From NCBI GenBank assembly GCA_007922195.1, contig ML681967.1:10935300-10999299 (forward strand): DNA of 64,000 nt, in the 5' to 3' direction. Source of the DNA: Podocnemis expansa. Taxonomy: Eukaryota > Chordata > Testudines > Podocnemididae. The notes below the pieces were generated by a model, which saw only the letters and a program-made list of their open reading frames with translations, was not told the DNA's origin and ran no database searches. The position numbers and the translations under genes were made by a program. Below are positions 13,241-26,500 of this stretch, one piece after another (the stretch's first letter is position 1; every line of letters starts with the position of its first letter).

Positions 13241-14900
13241 CATGTGGGTGGGGGTTGTCTGCCTCTGAGGCTTCTGAGTAATGTAGATCAAGCTCCAGTA
13301 GCTCAGGGTGGAGATCTGGTTTTTAGTCAGGGTCCCTTGGCACACCTAAGGATGTAGAGGGCACAGATTTCACAATCACCCTCACATTTATATGGCACTG
13401 GGGGTGTTCAGGCCCTCTGAGATCTGTACCAGAGCAGACATCTGATCTTGGAGGGCAGGTCAGCCTTGCTGACAAAGACCTAGCCAGATCCAGTGGCTGA
13501 AAGTCAGAGTGAGATCAATATAACCTTGAATTTAAATATGACAATATTTCCTAGCTGCTAGGGAACAGCTTACGGGCAGGTGGGGGCTGGGGTGGGAAGA
13601 GGGTGGACTCGCCGTCGCCTGGCTGTCTTCCAAAATGTACATTTGGATCCAGGTTCTGGAAGAAATTCTACAGCCTGTGTGTGTAGGGTCTGGCTGGATG
13701 GTCATGGTGGCCCTTTCTGGCCTGGGAGTCTGTGGGCAATCCTATTTCATTCCCTCCCTCCCTGGGGAGACCAGGATGACTCGTAACACTTGCAGCTCTG
13801 CAGTAAGACAATGACAATAATTGAATCTCACGCTTCAAAGCTTCTTTCAGTCTGATGTGCAATTGGCTAGATGTCTGCAGAGGTTTTTTCTCCCAGCTCC
13901 CTCTGAAGCATCAGAGATTGGTCACAGTTGGAGCTGAGGCACCAGATGGAGTGGACTAGTGTGCTGAGGCAATACAGAGAATCCTCTTTCCAGATGTTCA
14001 GGGTCAAAGTGATGGCCAGATTCGGGGTTGGGAAGGATTTTTTTCCCCAGTTCAGATTGGTAGCAACTTTTCTTTTTTTCTTCTACAGTGTGTTCATGGT
14101 TCTCCTGCTGGGATCAGCTGACCACATTTCATGCCATCATTTCCCAGCCACTGCAGAGGGTGTAGGCACTAGTCACCTTGGTTTCTCCTGGTCCTACATG
14201 CAATGTGCTACCATTGTTCAAAGAGATGGGGAAAGTGGGAAACCCTCCCAACACTGTAGTGTGCATTTATCCTCCGGAGTGGGCGCATACAGTAGCTCCA
14301 GGATTGTAGTTGTCTCCGTAGTACTTGTTGTCTAGACATGGCTAGTTTGTTTCTTTCCTTGTATTATAAACCCTTAGTTTTAGTCACTAAGGAATTGGCT
14401 GGCAGTGGGATATGTTTGGTTAGATCCAAATGTATATTGATCTGGTCATGTGGCTGATCCTTTGAGGTCAGATTTCAAAAGAACTATATTGATAAAGAGC
14501 ATGGAGTTTTAAGTAACTTATGGCTTTACTAGGCTCAGTGGCTGGCTGGGAACCAAGGGAACACAGTAAAAGGGGCTGAGTACATTTTGTTCTGGCTTCT
14601 TGATAACCAATGTGGGGAACCAGAAGCATTGTTTGTGGCTGATTAGGGAAGTTTGACTTCAGGTCACCCACCAGTACTGGGAGAATCAATCTGCTTTCCT
14701 TTTTACAGCCTGCCCTGACCTTGGCATTTTCAAGTTGTTTTCCCAGGACAGCCAGGTCAAAAGGGAACCGACATCAATGAGCCAATTCTGCTGTCACACC
14801 AGTGTACCCCTATTAATGTCAGTGAGGGAGCAGAGGGTGTGAGCCAGGGTAGAATTTATCTTAGTAAACTTGCATCAGGTCACTGAGGGTATGTCTATAC
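13241..14900. other. Spacer with the left end of a Harbinger-like element
   Basis: From 14887, gggtatgtctatac looks like the terminal repeat of a Harbinger-like element that the hAT at 14901 has split; the other side resumes at 15732. Its right end is not certain. Nothing else is recognised. Confidence 0.45.
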
Positions 14901-15723
14901 TAGGCGAGGCCAAACTGTGGCTTGGGAGCCACATGTGGCTCTTGAATGAAAAATTGTGGCTCCTAGAAGAAGGTCAGCAAATCAGTTTAGGAAAGCAGCC
15001 CCCACCTAGGAGTTCAAGAGGGGGTCAGGACAGTGGGGAGAAGTGCAGCATGGTTGGGAATGGCGGGGAGAAGTACAGCATGGTCGGGATTTTAAAAAAC
15101 TTGCCACTAGCTCAGGAGTGTCGCTGCCCCAGGGAAGGATCCTGGGCACCGCCTCAGGCCCTGCCCCCCTGGCCACAGCCATGACCCTGGCCGGGGACAG
15201 GGCTGGGAGCAGCCACTGCGGGCACGGGCAGCTGGGCCCCGGATCCCCAGCTGGGGCCGGGGCTGGGAGTGGTAGCCGTGGCCATGGGGCAGCCTGGCCT
15301 TGGGGAAGTGGCTGCCGTGGCCACGGGCAGCTGGGCCCTGGATCTCTGGCCCGATTGGGCCGGAGACCAGGAAAGGCGCGGCCCCGCAGGACCCGGGGCA
15401 CTGGCGCCGGGATTTGGGGCACGGGCCCTGTGTCCCCGGTGCCAGCAACACCCCTGACTAGCCTGCAGTCTTCTACATCGAGCAGCAGCCAAGTTTTTAC
15501 TATATAGGCCTAATTTTCATGGTAACCTTAAGTATTAGAATCTGACATGAGTAGGACCAATATTTGTCCTCTTTTTTACGATAAAGTTAAAGTATGCAAT
15601 GAATTTTAAACTTAGTAATTTTGGAGTAGGTAAAAGTAAATGGCTATATGCCGCAGTGTAGCTCTTGAAGGTTTCATAATCAACTTGTGTGGCTCTTGAG
15701 TGCCCTAAGTGTGGCCACCCCTG
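14901..15723. mobile_element. Non-autonomous hAT with exact 8-bp TSD
   Basis: The TSD GTCTATAC is exact at 14893-14900 and 15724-15731. The ends are aggccaaactgtggct and gtggccacccctg, with subterminal gagccacatgtggctc. The GC-rich middle (about 15110-15460) yields long open frames in several phases that are not genes. Confidence 0.9.
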
Positions 15724-15838
15724 GTCTATACTGATGGTGGCAAAATCGCTGCTATCAGCCAGGAGTTCTGGGAATGGTTAGTAGCAAGTCTGAACTTGCT
15801 GCTCTGTTCCTGGAAGTTGGCCCCAGAAGTCCTGGGTC

Positions 15839-16340
15839 CAGAGCTGTCCCTGGGGGGGACAAGCAGGGCAGTGCAGGGACCACACTGTTGCCCACCCACC
15901 CCCAAGCTGGGGACTGGGCTAGCCAGCCCAAAGCGGTGGCCCAGTTCAGCATTCCTGGGCCACCCCTCCCTGCCACACACGCTGCTTTTGGCTGTGTGCT
16001 GGAGGCAGCAGGGAGAGGGCGGGAGGCTGAGCGGGGCCTGTATCACTACCCCCCAGGCCACGCTGCCTCTCACCCCCTCCCTGCTGCCTCTGGCACAGAG
16101 TAGAAAGGAGCATGTGGTGGGGGGTGAGGGAGACATGGACTGGCAGCGCTGAACCAAGCGCCACTTCTGGCTGGCTCACCTGGTCCCCAGCATGGGACTG
16201 CCAGCACAGGAACGAAGGAGGCTGCCCCTCCCCTGGGCCAGCCAGCCCCATCCCCCAGTGCTGGTAGGGGGGATGCTGAATGGGGGCCTTGCAGAGGGTG
16301 ATTCACCTGGGCCCCTGCAGCCCCCGTAGGGACGGCCTTG
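15839..16340. mobile_element. Probable non-autonomous hAT, sister of 12731-13240
   Basis: The ends cagagctgtccct and gggacggccttg are imperfect inverted repeats. The flanks CCTGGGTC and CCTGAGGC match at six of eight bases. GC-rich interior. Confidence 0.5.
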
Positions 16341-19300
16341 CCTGAGGCGAAAGAGCATAGAGGAATGCTGACCACAAGGGAATGTGTGCTGGTGGCTTAG
16401 AAAGTCGCTGGCAGGTACGCAAGGAATTTTACGTTCCTTTTGTAACTACCAGTCGACCACCGCCCAAAACCAGCCCCAGTGTAGTCTAGGGCTAAGAGTA
16501 AAAAAGTGAATCCCAATGCACTAGAATGAGTTTGCTGGCAGAGCCATTCTGATAGACCTAAATTGCCAACCCACCCCACTGAAGATGCAGTGTGTACCAG
16601 AAGCAGAGCTCTAGCTTAACTGTTCCTGCAGTTCCCTGAATGAATTAAGATGCATCTATCTTTGGGCTGTTGATGTCAGATAGGGGGTGTGACCGATAGC
16701 TATGCCAGCAAACACTTCTAAATGTAGATGGGATCTTTGACCATAAGCCTTTTGGTGCAGGAACTGTGTGCATTCAGTAGCTAGCACATTGGGGTCTGGA
16801 GTTCAAAGGGTGCACGCCAGGAAAAACCCCGCAGTGCCATGTCTCAAACCCAGCTCAGCTGAGTTGGGCTGGGGCTGCAGCAGTGTAGCCATTCATGCTT
16901 GTGTTGGCGCTTGTACTCTGAGATCCAGTCCCTGGGGATTTCAGAACAAGGGCTCCAGCCCGAGCCAGGGTTTCTGTGCTGCCATTTCTAGCCTGGGTTT
17001 GAATTGGCGGACGGGGCCAGCAGCACCTGTTCCAAGGAGCACTGGCTGCAGAATGGACATACCCTTCACTCAGTGGGCATTGGATCAAGATTGTGACTAT
17101 TGTGATGTTGCTTCTTTTCCACCCTGAGAGGAAGGATTGTTCCACCTTTTATTTCTAGTGAGGAGGCCCCAATGGGTTCCTCTGAGAGGTGAAGAATCAC
17201 AGAAAAGGCACAGGGTGGTCCATCAGACAGAGCCACTAAGAGGAGAGCCTCCAAAAGGTGCACGGAAGATGGCCAGCGGTCTCTATACCCAAGGGGTGGT
17301 TGTCAATGGAGCGGATAGATGCACAGAGCATAGGGATGCAGTGGAAGAAGACTCTTGTTCCACGTGGTGAGACTGTGGCCAAAGATTGAGTTGAAGGAGA
17401 GCAGAAGAAAACTGAGCCAGGTCAGAGCAGACCAAGGCCATGGATTTTGTCAGGAGCAATGGTAACTTGGACTCAGATTCTAGCTAGCCTGGCTGCTCTT
17501 TGGGGGAATCACATGACTCCATATGCACATACTTTTCAAGGTGAGGCAGCAAGGGAGGGAGAATGCCAGGAAATGCAGAAGGATTTATATTTGTCCTTAA
17601 ATCTGTGACGCATTCTCTCTCAGCTGAAACATCTTCCTGTTACCTCCGCTAAATGAGCTGATTAAAGAGGAGAGAGGCAGATGTAAAAATATTTTGAGAA
17701 AGAGACAGACACACACGAACAGCAAAGGGAAAATATCATCTTATTTTTATCCACAGGGTGAAGCTACTGTTGACTATTTTGCATTTTAAACGTTTAAAGT
17801 ATTGCTCCCATGGCTTTGACTATAAATTACTTTAATCTTCATAAGCCCCAAAAGTAAGCAGCTTATGGGCCTGTGGGCTGTTGGAGCACCGTATGAATTT
17901 GGGGGGATGGAGGGCAGATATGGGGGGAGGGGCCGGGAGAAGTGCCAGGAGAAAAAGGTAAAGTGAATCAGACCTCAATTCCCCCATCCCAGACACCTTT
18001 AGGCCTCCAGAGGACTAGGAGGGAAAGGGGGCCAGGTAATCAGTTGCACTCTGTACCACATCTTAGCAGATTTCTTCCTGGACAGGAGAAAAGGATTCTG
18101 GTTTGTCCTAGGAGGTGGCTGATTTCAGAGGCTCTTTTAGCTGTGGAGGAGGGAACTGTCCCACTGGCCTCCCAGGGGAGGGAGTATGGAGATGGGAGAG
18201 ATCTTTGTTAGCTGAGGAACAGTCTCAACGGAGGAATGCTGTCAGCTTTAGGTGTGTACAGCCATACGGGCCGTCCCCGAGGCCCCACTCCAACACACGT
18301 GACCTGCCCGTCACAGCTCTCAGGGCGGGGAGATGGATGGAACCTCGCACGTATTCTTTTCTGAGAAGTCTGCAGCACCCTGGGTCATCCCAGGAGTCAC
18401 GCAGGCATCTGCCCTGGCACCACATATTAAGGGTGGAGGACGGTCCCATTGCCAGTCTGTCCAGTGGGTGGATTTCCCTACCCAGTGGTGTCCACACTGA
18501 CTGCGTCTCTCTGAGCAGAGCTGACACATTCTGCCACCCAATCCACATGTGAGGCCTGTCGCCACGGCTCTCCATCCAGTTGAACTTGCTGACTGCTTCT
18601 TTCCAGGGTGCCAGATGCTGTCTCTCCTTATCAGCAAGAACAGAGCCCTCAGGTGAACTCGCTGTTCACGGGCTGCTTCACACAGCACCTGTGTAGCTCA
18701 AATCCCAAACCTCACGAAGAGTTCCAGAGGCATGGCAGAGGATGCTGGGGTCTGCTCCCCAGGGACTGCCCCTAGTACGTGCCCTGCCTTGGGCTGGAAA
18801 TGGTTTCTGTCATCCCATAATGAAAAGAGTGTCTTGTCGCCACAGTGAGGGGAAAAGCAGGAGTGTCATGGCACCATTCCAGTTTGATAAGCAGTGAGGA
18901 GCAGTGGCCTGCCCTGATCATTGCTTAACTGGGAAAGAGTCATCAGGTCTGGAGCCCTGGCTGTATTTGCTACGAGTCCAACCCCACCACTATCATGGGG
19001 TCATTGCCTGCAGAACTGAAGGTGGGGGATCAGGGTTACTGGAGCTGCCACACCTATGGAACAATGCAAAGTCAAGGTCCCTTTGTATCATGGGAGCAAG
19101 GGCAGGGTTAGGGGCAGCTAGGAATCAGATTCCTGCGTTACCTCAGAGGGTAAGAGCGGTTGGGGACTTCCTCCAGTAGCAGCAGCCTTGCATGACTGTT
19201 GTCTCTATGTATGTTTCAGAATCGCCTCCACTTTTCCCTAGCCCAAAATCAGCCCTGTGACAACCCAAACACAACCCAGCTCTCCAACAGATGCCCTGCC

Positions 19301-20632
19301 CTTGCACAAGCTAAATACCCTTAACACCTGGCCTGATTTCCCTCTCCCTGACAGATCAGAGGCTGAACGCCACTCTGAATCTCTGGCAAAGTAGGAAGCG
19401 TAGAAATAAGAGCTTTAGGACACAGAATATTTGTTTAACACTGAATAATTCTCTCTGGCGGAATGGAACTATTTTAAACCTGCTGAGCTGTGTGTGAGAA
19501 CAGGCTCTCGGATGCACGGCACCTCTCAGCTCATTCCCATAAGGAGAGAGGCAGAGTTGTTAAAAGCTCAATGTCAACCGTTTTTCCATGTCAACTATTC
19601 AGTGCCAAGAACCTCTTTGGAGATAAACCTGCAGGAACTGACAGGGACAAATTATGGCTGTCTTCAGTAGGCTGGATTCTCCCCACAGCAGCAGGAGCTA
19701 CAGAAGAGTTCACAGTTCCTAGAAGCTGTCCTTGCATTCTTTTCTTACCTTGAAAGAGGCTAGAAGCAGGGATGGACCTGGTCTCAAATTCTGTTACCAG
19801 ATCATAAAGATTGGCTTCTTCGGAACCTGATGATGGCATCACACTTCAGCTTCAGTGGCATTTCTCTGGCTTTACACTAGTGCTGATCAGCAGAGGAGTT
19901 TTATCCTTCACCCCCAGAAAGTTTCCATTTCAGAAAAAAGCAAACTCGAAATACTTCGCAATGGACTCAAATGTTATTCCAGTGCTTTTGCCTCCAGAGA
20001 AGGCAATGCCAGTTGCTACAAGACCCTCCCTGTAGAAAAGGCATGGGCTGTGTGACTGACAGCAGAATGCTGGTAATGGGAACCAAGTAGGAGCCACCTG
20101 GAACTTGTAATACCAGCCAATGGCATTTGAAACTTCTCCAGATCTTCTCTCTATGGAGCAGAGCAAACACACAGGGAGATTTCCATTCAGAACAGCAGTG
20201 TCCACTGTAAAACCAATCTCTTTGTTGCATTCGCAGGAAAGAGAGGGCACATGGTGATTTCTTATGCAGACATCTGTGAAAGCCTCATGGAGATGTCTTT
20301 GCTCCATGATCCATGTTTTTCTAGAACAGATCCAGCCAGCCTGTTCTCAAGGGTTCCAACTCCACTCCACTCATTCCACAGCAGCAAGTCCAGCTAGCTG
20401 AGAATGGCACAACCTACCATGGACTCCAAGTACAGGTTAAGTCACTGGATTAACACTGCAAGACAGTAGCATGAGTGTTATATAGTCAGTGTTGGTGTCT
20501 TACTCATCTACTGTAACAGGAACAAAAACCTGAGTGGGTGCTTTTGAGTGCAAGAAAGTGCGACTGGCCAAAAAAGATTTGCCCCTGTAGTTTGTTGGTG
20601 GGAAAACTTGTTTTCTAGTGGATAGATCCCTG
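16341..20632. other. Intergenic spacer, no gene recognised
   Basis: A decayed Harbinger-type scrap may lie near 16690-16730 (gaccgatagctatgccagca). The AT-rich stretch 17560-17850 is not repeat-like. No coding exon can be supported. Confidence 0.5.
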
Positions 20633-20815
20633 GAACTCAGGTAATGCCAGTTCTAGTCCCATCTCAGCCACTGCCCCATTGGGTGACTCTGGGCAAGTCA
20701 TTTCCACTCTGTGCCTCAGTTTCTCCAACTGTAAGACAGGGATAACGCCTCTGACCTCCTTCATAAAGCACTTGGAGATCTACTGATGGGAAGTGCTATA
20801 TAGAAACTCAGCTGC
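20633..20815 (+). repeat. MIR SINE
   Basis: The order is that of a MIR: gccagttctagtcccatctc, ggtgactctgggcaagtcat, ctctgtgcctcagtttctcc, gataacgcctctgacctcc, aagcacttggagat. Confidence 0.75.
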
Positions 20816-23411
20816 TCTCAGCTTATTCCCAGGGGCAAGGGGCATGTCTTGCTGGTAATAAAAGGGGAGCTAGAGGGAAATGAAAGCATGTGTCCTGCAG
20901 TCAGCATTGCTATCTGGGGGCTTCCATGGCCCTGTTAGACACCTCGCAAACATTACTGTACTGAGCTTTGCTCTTGCTGGGAGGCTAGGAAAAAGTGGTT
21001 TACGGCCAGGGAATTGAGCCTTGGAGAGACTAAATGAGTTGCCCAAGGTCACAGAGAAACCTATGGTATTACAACCCAGATCCCGAGTCCCACTCCTATC
21101 ACCTCTTACAGATGGAGCCTCTTAGGAACTAGTCAAGCACAAGTAGTGTAAATTCAATTCTCTCTCCATCCTTCTTTCTGTTGGCTTCTGGGGAGTCCTG
21201 GGCAAGACCAACTTGGTTTCTTTTTGCCTCGGGGTAGGAGGGGCTGTTTGTACTCCTCGGTGCTACCAAAGAGCTGAGGTCTCCATTTCTGAACTGCACA
21301 GAATCATTGGCACCTGGAAATGGACCACACAGGCTCTGTTGCATTAATGGAAGCCACTAGGTGATGCTGTCACACAGAGCATTACACATGCCAATAAACT
21401 GAATGTATGTGGGTTATATCTTGGAGAAATGCTTGCTGTCTGCTGTGATGCAATTCCTTTCAAAAGCTGTGAGGCAGCACCAGTTGTTTCCTATTTTCTG
21501 AGCACTGTCACCCGGAGCTCTACTCTTGTGAGCAAACAAATCCCAGTGCATGGACACGACAGTCTCATAACCTAACAAAATTCTGTTGCCAATATGCTTT
21601 GGGGGTCACAGCCAACAGAATGAGAATGACTGCTCTAGAGAAGTGTGGCTGTGGGACTGGCCTTAGAAACAGAGGCAAACAGGGAAGAACCCTCATTTGT
21701 GAGACAGGAGCTACTTTGCATTTAAATTTATTGCAGAATTAAGCACATACTTTAAAGTGTCATTTCCTTTATCCACCAGATTAGAATTAAGTAATAACGA
21801 CCTGGCAGATTAAGTTGGCTCCTGATTGGATAAATGTCCAGGTCACTGGCAGAGCGGTTTAACCACATGACAACCGGATTGTTGCCAGGTAACATGCCAC
21901 AGCATCATTGTTATCGCTATTACATGACATAGACTTCAGCAAGTGGTTTTGCCCAATATTGGAAGCACTGGGAGAGAGGAGCCAATGCTCAGCCTGTTAT
22001 CCTACAGTGTGCAATGTGGACCCTGTGCCAGCAATGGAAATGGTCTGAAATTAATGCAAGGGTCATGTAGGGCACAAGCTGAAGTCCTACATTGTTGACA
22101 CAGGCGTTACAAATGACGTCAGCAGGCATCCTGTCTCGGTAAAAACTGTGTAGGGTCTTCACAACTGGGGAGAAACCCAGCTGCTTTCATGCTGGGATAG
22201 CTAAAACAAGAATGACCGGACAGAGAGCCAGCTCCTTGGCTGGTGTGAATGGGAGCCACTGCAGTTTACACCAGTGCATAAGCTAGCACTGTATTTCAGT
22301 AATCTGAGACAAGCATAAGAATAATTGGAAACCAAGCCTGAACCCTGGAAGTCAACAATGGCCTGGAGGCTTAGGGCAATACAGTACATGATACAGAGGG
22401 TCAAGGCAGGCTTGATCCTTACAGTACAGGCGGGGCTCCTTGTGACAGAAGTCCCAGAGCTGCCCCAGGGAGGCTGGTCGAAAGCTGGATGGAGATCTCA
22501 AGCAGAATTAACTGCGAAGTGGACTTCTAGATCCATGACAAATTTTCAGCTTTTTGGAGGAAAAAATGTTGCCTCAAATGGGGATGAAAATCCAACAGTT
22601 GAAAATGCTGAAGACCGGGGAGGGAAGGACACAGGATTTTAACTCTGCAATATTTTACTGCAGGAACGTTTTGGCATCTCCAGAATGAAACATGCTCCTG
22701 GGGTTCCCAGCATCCCAGCCCACCAGAAAAGCAGCCGAGGGGCCTGGCAGAAAACCAGGCAGGTTTCCATCAACATCTTGGAAATCAGCATGTTTGCCCA
22801 GCCTGTTTACATTTTGATGAGTTCTCAATTTCTGTTGGAAAAACGGTTCACTGAATTTCCAACCAGTTAGACTCTAATTCTGTCACTATATGAAATGTTA
22901 ATACAAGAAGCTCACCTCCATGACATCAACAACACCATGATGCTATCCACAACACACATGGCAGGATTGTGCTCTTCACTCCGTGCTTGCCTTCCAAGAG
23001 CGGGGCAGTGCAAGGTTTGCTCTTGCTATGTGCAGCTTCTGTGCATATCCCACCTTGGCTATTGCAACTCTTAGACGTCCCAGATGCACAGAACCACTCC
23101 ACACACAACCACTCCTCTCCCACCAGGAAAACACACAGTCACAGCTTAACTTCTCTTCCTTGACTGGCCACTGGAAATTCTGCAGTACTGTTTGTTTTAT
23201 AATGCATATTCTTTCTGGGGGAGTGACTGCAAATGGGGACAATTGCTGTCTTCAATAATCTTTCTAACTAGAGCCAATTCTTGGGATACAGTCACTGCCT
23301 GGACTCCATACACTGAGCTTTGGCTGGTGAATGCTTAAAGATGGGAGTGTCTGTGTACCATTTCTGACCATCTCTGTTCAAGGACTGGTGAATATAGCTT
23401 ATAGTGTAAAG
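20816..23411. other. Intergenic spacer
   Basis: A MIR-like fragment on the minus strand lies near 21015-21110 (gcccaaggtcacagagaa). The AT-rich stretch 21715-21960 has no repeat hallmarks. No gene is seen. Confidence 0.5.
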
Positions 23412-23589
23412 GGTCTCAAACTCATGACCCATGGGCCCCATACAGCCCCTAAAGTTATTTCCTGTAGTCTACAACAACACTATCAATATTTGCAATATCA
23501 TTGTCTGAAAAGATTTCAGTGGTGCAGCCCTTGGGCTAATGTACTAGTCCTCACATGGCCCTCATGGTGATTTGAGTTTGCGACCCCTG
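23412..23589. mobile_element. Non-autonomous hAT MITE with exact 8-bp TSD
   Basis: The TSD GTGTAAAG is exact at 23404-23411 and 23590-23597. The ends ggtctcaaactcatg and gagtttgcgacccctg are inverted repeats. 178 bp, non-coding. Confidence 0.87.
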
Positions 23590-26500
23590 GTGTAAAGTAA
23601 GCACGTGACCTGGCGGCAATACCTGGACTCGGCATTATTGATGTCTCCACCAGTGGAAAACCAATCAGCAAGATCCCAACATTTGTTGCCATGTGGCAAA
23701 GAGGTAGTAATAACATGGCCTGATGGTGCTGTGACTGTCATGCTTGCTGGATCATAAAAACACCATGTACCCCACTGGTTGCCTCTTCAATAGTTATTAA
23801 CTAATATTTCACAATGATATTAATGGGATCTACCCTGCAAAGGAGATCAGTTTAGTCACTAGAGTGCCCTTGCAAATACGTTCCAACCGTAAAGCCCAGA
23901 GAGGGAACAAAAGGGGAGAGGTGAAAAAAACCTGGCTCTTTTCTTGTTCCCATCTACCAGGTACTCTGCTTCATGTCACCCTGTGTGCAAAACAGTCAGT
24001 GTTGACTGCTGCTTGTGGTACATCAGGGCTGTCAACTCCTTTGCTATCCCAGTACTTTCTCTGACTTGTGCTCCCTGATTTTGATCCATGCTTAATTTTG
24101 GCTTTCTACCTGATTTCTCTGCTAGCAGCTATATCCCTGCACCAGCCTCCCCACTCAGTGCTCCATGTACTGCAGTTCATGACAGGCTCCTCGCACCCTA
24201 CATCTCTTCCCAGCTGACAGACGCTGCCCTTGCCTTGCACAGCACAAATGCCCTGAAGCTCCTCATTCATTTAGTGCTAGAGACATGTGCAGCCCTGTCA
24301 CTTTGCTGCCATGCGCAGGATTGTCAGGAAGTGCTTCAGCCAGACCTGAGCTGCCCATTGAGTGTGGCCTACTGCCAAACCAGACTCATGCTGATGGCAG
24401 GTGCACACTGAGCAAGCCTAAGACTGGACTTGTACTAAGAGAGTTCCAGTAAAGGAATTGATCAAAAGGCAGAAATTCCCTTGCCTGGAACTTACTAAAC
24501 TGGTTTTCCAAGAGGAATAACATTGCACCCGACAGCACGTTCAGAGCTGTTTGAGTCCTGAGCAAGACAGGGCTTGTGTGTGGCATATAGGGAAGGAGTG
24601 GGCTGTAGCCTGGGGGTATACCCTGCCTGTGTATTTACGCTGCTCTAGAAAGCATAGATCACCCTTCCCTAGAAGCCCACACCCCCCCAACGCCATCAGC
24701 CACTGTGTACAGTGCAGCCGCTTATATTTTTTCTCTTGCATGCCATGGCCTGGGGCTGGAGGCTGCCTCTGCCTTTGATGATGCTCAGCATCTCCCAACA
24801 TCAAAGAGCTAGGCAGACATTGCTGGACTAACTTTCACAGCACCGTGGGATGGGAGTTGGGGCAGCATTCTCATCCCTCCTTCAGAAAGGGGGAACCGAG
24901 ACTTGCAGCATCAAAAGCCCCATTCCTCAAAGGGATTTCAGGCTAACTTCCATTGAAATCAATAGTCAGGAGACTAAATCCCTCTGAATCTAAATGACTT
25001 GGCCAAGGCCATCCAGTGAGTCAGTGTCAGAGCTGGGATTAGAACATATCCCCCTTGAGCAGTACTCCAGCACCATTACTTCTAACATAGAGCTAGAGTG
25101 GGATGGGTACGTGCATGCATGCAGGAAGGCCAGGTGCATGTTCTGGGGGGGAGTGGAGGGCCACAGGGGGAGAGCAAATGGGCCGGGAAAGATGGAGCTG
25201 TATGAACAGCTAGTCAGGGGTTGCCCTTGGGTGGATTACCAGCTTTAGCTCTCTTCTGGTTTTGTGGATGGCCCTCAGGGCACAGCCAGACTCCATGGAA
25301 TCATGTTTAGGCACTGTGATTGCTGGAAAAAGCTGGAGTAGTTTGGCAACTCTGTCTTGCAGCTTCTGGCTGCCCCTAGTGTTGGGCAGGTAGAAGGATG
25401 CCAGTGATGGGTGAGGGCCCTGTTGACTTGTCTCTGCCCAGACAGGCTGAGCACTGCTCCAGTTTACCTACAGGCCTGGCCCCATGGAAGTAGTGATGGG
25501 ACGCATGCCTCAGGGGAAACAAATCCTGGTGTTGCAGTGGCTAGGGAGAGTTGGTGTGTGCACGGGGGGGAGGGTGGTGTATTTAATGACCATGTGGGGC
25601 TCTGCATGGGACAAATGGGAATGGGCCCTCGCCTCGCTTGACAACCAACAGGTGGAAGACCCACACCCCCTTCCCGCCTGTGCTGTAATGACAGCATTGA
25701 ATGTAAGGGGACTTATAGCCCCCTAACTACTCAGTTTGGGTTAAGGCCCCAACCCAAACTGAGTGAGCTGCTTCGATTGGCCATTCCATAGGGAGCAGGA
25801 CCCTGAAACAGACAGTCCCCAGAACTAGTGGGACAGGCCAGAGCCGTAATGTGGTGTTTTGCTGTCTGGGGCGTGTTCCAATTGGACTGCGCCCCTTCCC
25901 ATTAGCGGCGCTCCAAGCCTGTGCCGCAAAGCCACCCCTTTAATAGCGTGGCTCTATTGAGCTGCTTTGGGCATCCTGGGGCTGTGCCCCATTGGGACCA
26001 CTGTAGTTATGGCCCTGGGACAGGCCACTGTTCCAGGAGAGTCTGATTGACAGGGTGGACAGGCCAGGAGAAAGCGAATTCACCCAGCTGAAACTGGGCC
26101 CAGCTAAATAAGGAGGAAGTAGCCAGAGAAACCAGGTGTTCAGGCTAGGAAGCTGAGATGAACAGACCCACAGCAACCAAACCAGAAGTGAAGCAAGAGA
26201 GCTGGGCTGGGCCTGGAGCTGGGTGCAGGGCCACATGGAAGCAGAGTGGACTGGGAGGCAGGGCGAGAGCCACCTGGAGCTAGGTGCGGTGAGCAGCTGG
26301 GGACAGTGAGAGAAACTGAGGCTGCAGAGAAGGGCCCCGCCCCAGAGCCAGTGCATCCTTGCAGTCTAGCCAGACCTGGGCAGAGGGCCTGCAATGGGGG
26401 AAACAGCCTGTGACTGTCCCTCACACCCCAGAGATGCTGAGTGGGGTCCTGGTGCTGGGGGGAGGCAGTGTTTGGTGTTTGCTTTTAACAGTCTCTGATT

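Noticed and set aside
15043..15507. Overlapping long open frames on both strands
   Set aside because: They lie in the GC-rich middle of a non-autonomous hAT with a clear TSD and show no protein family.
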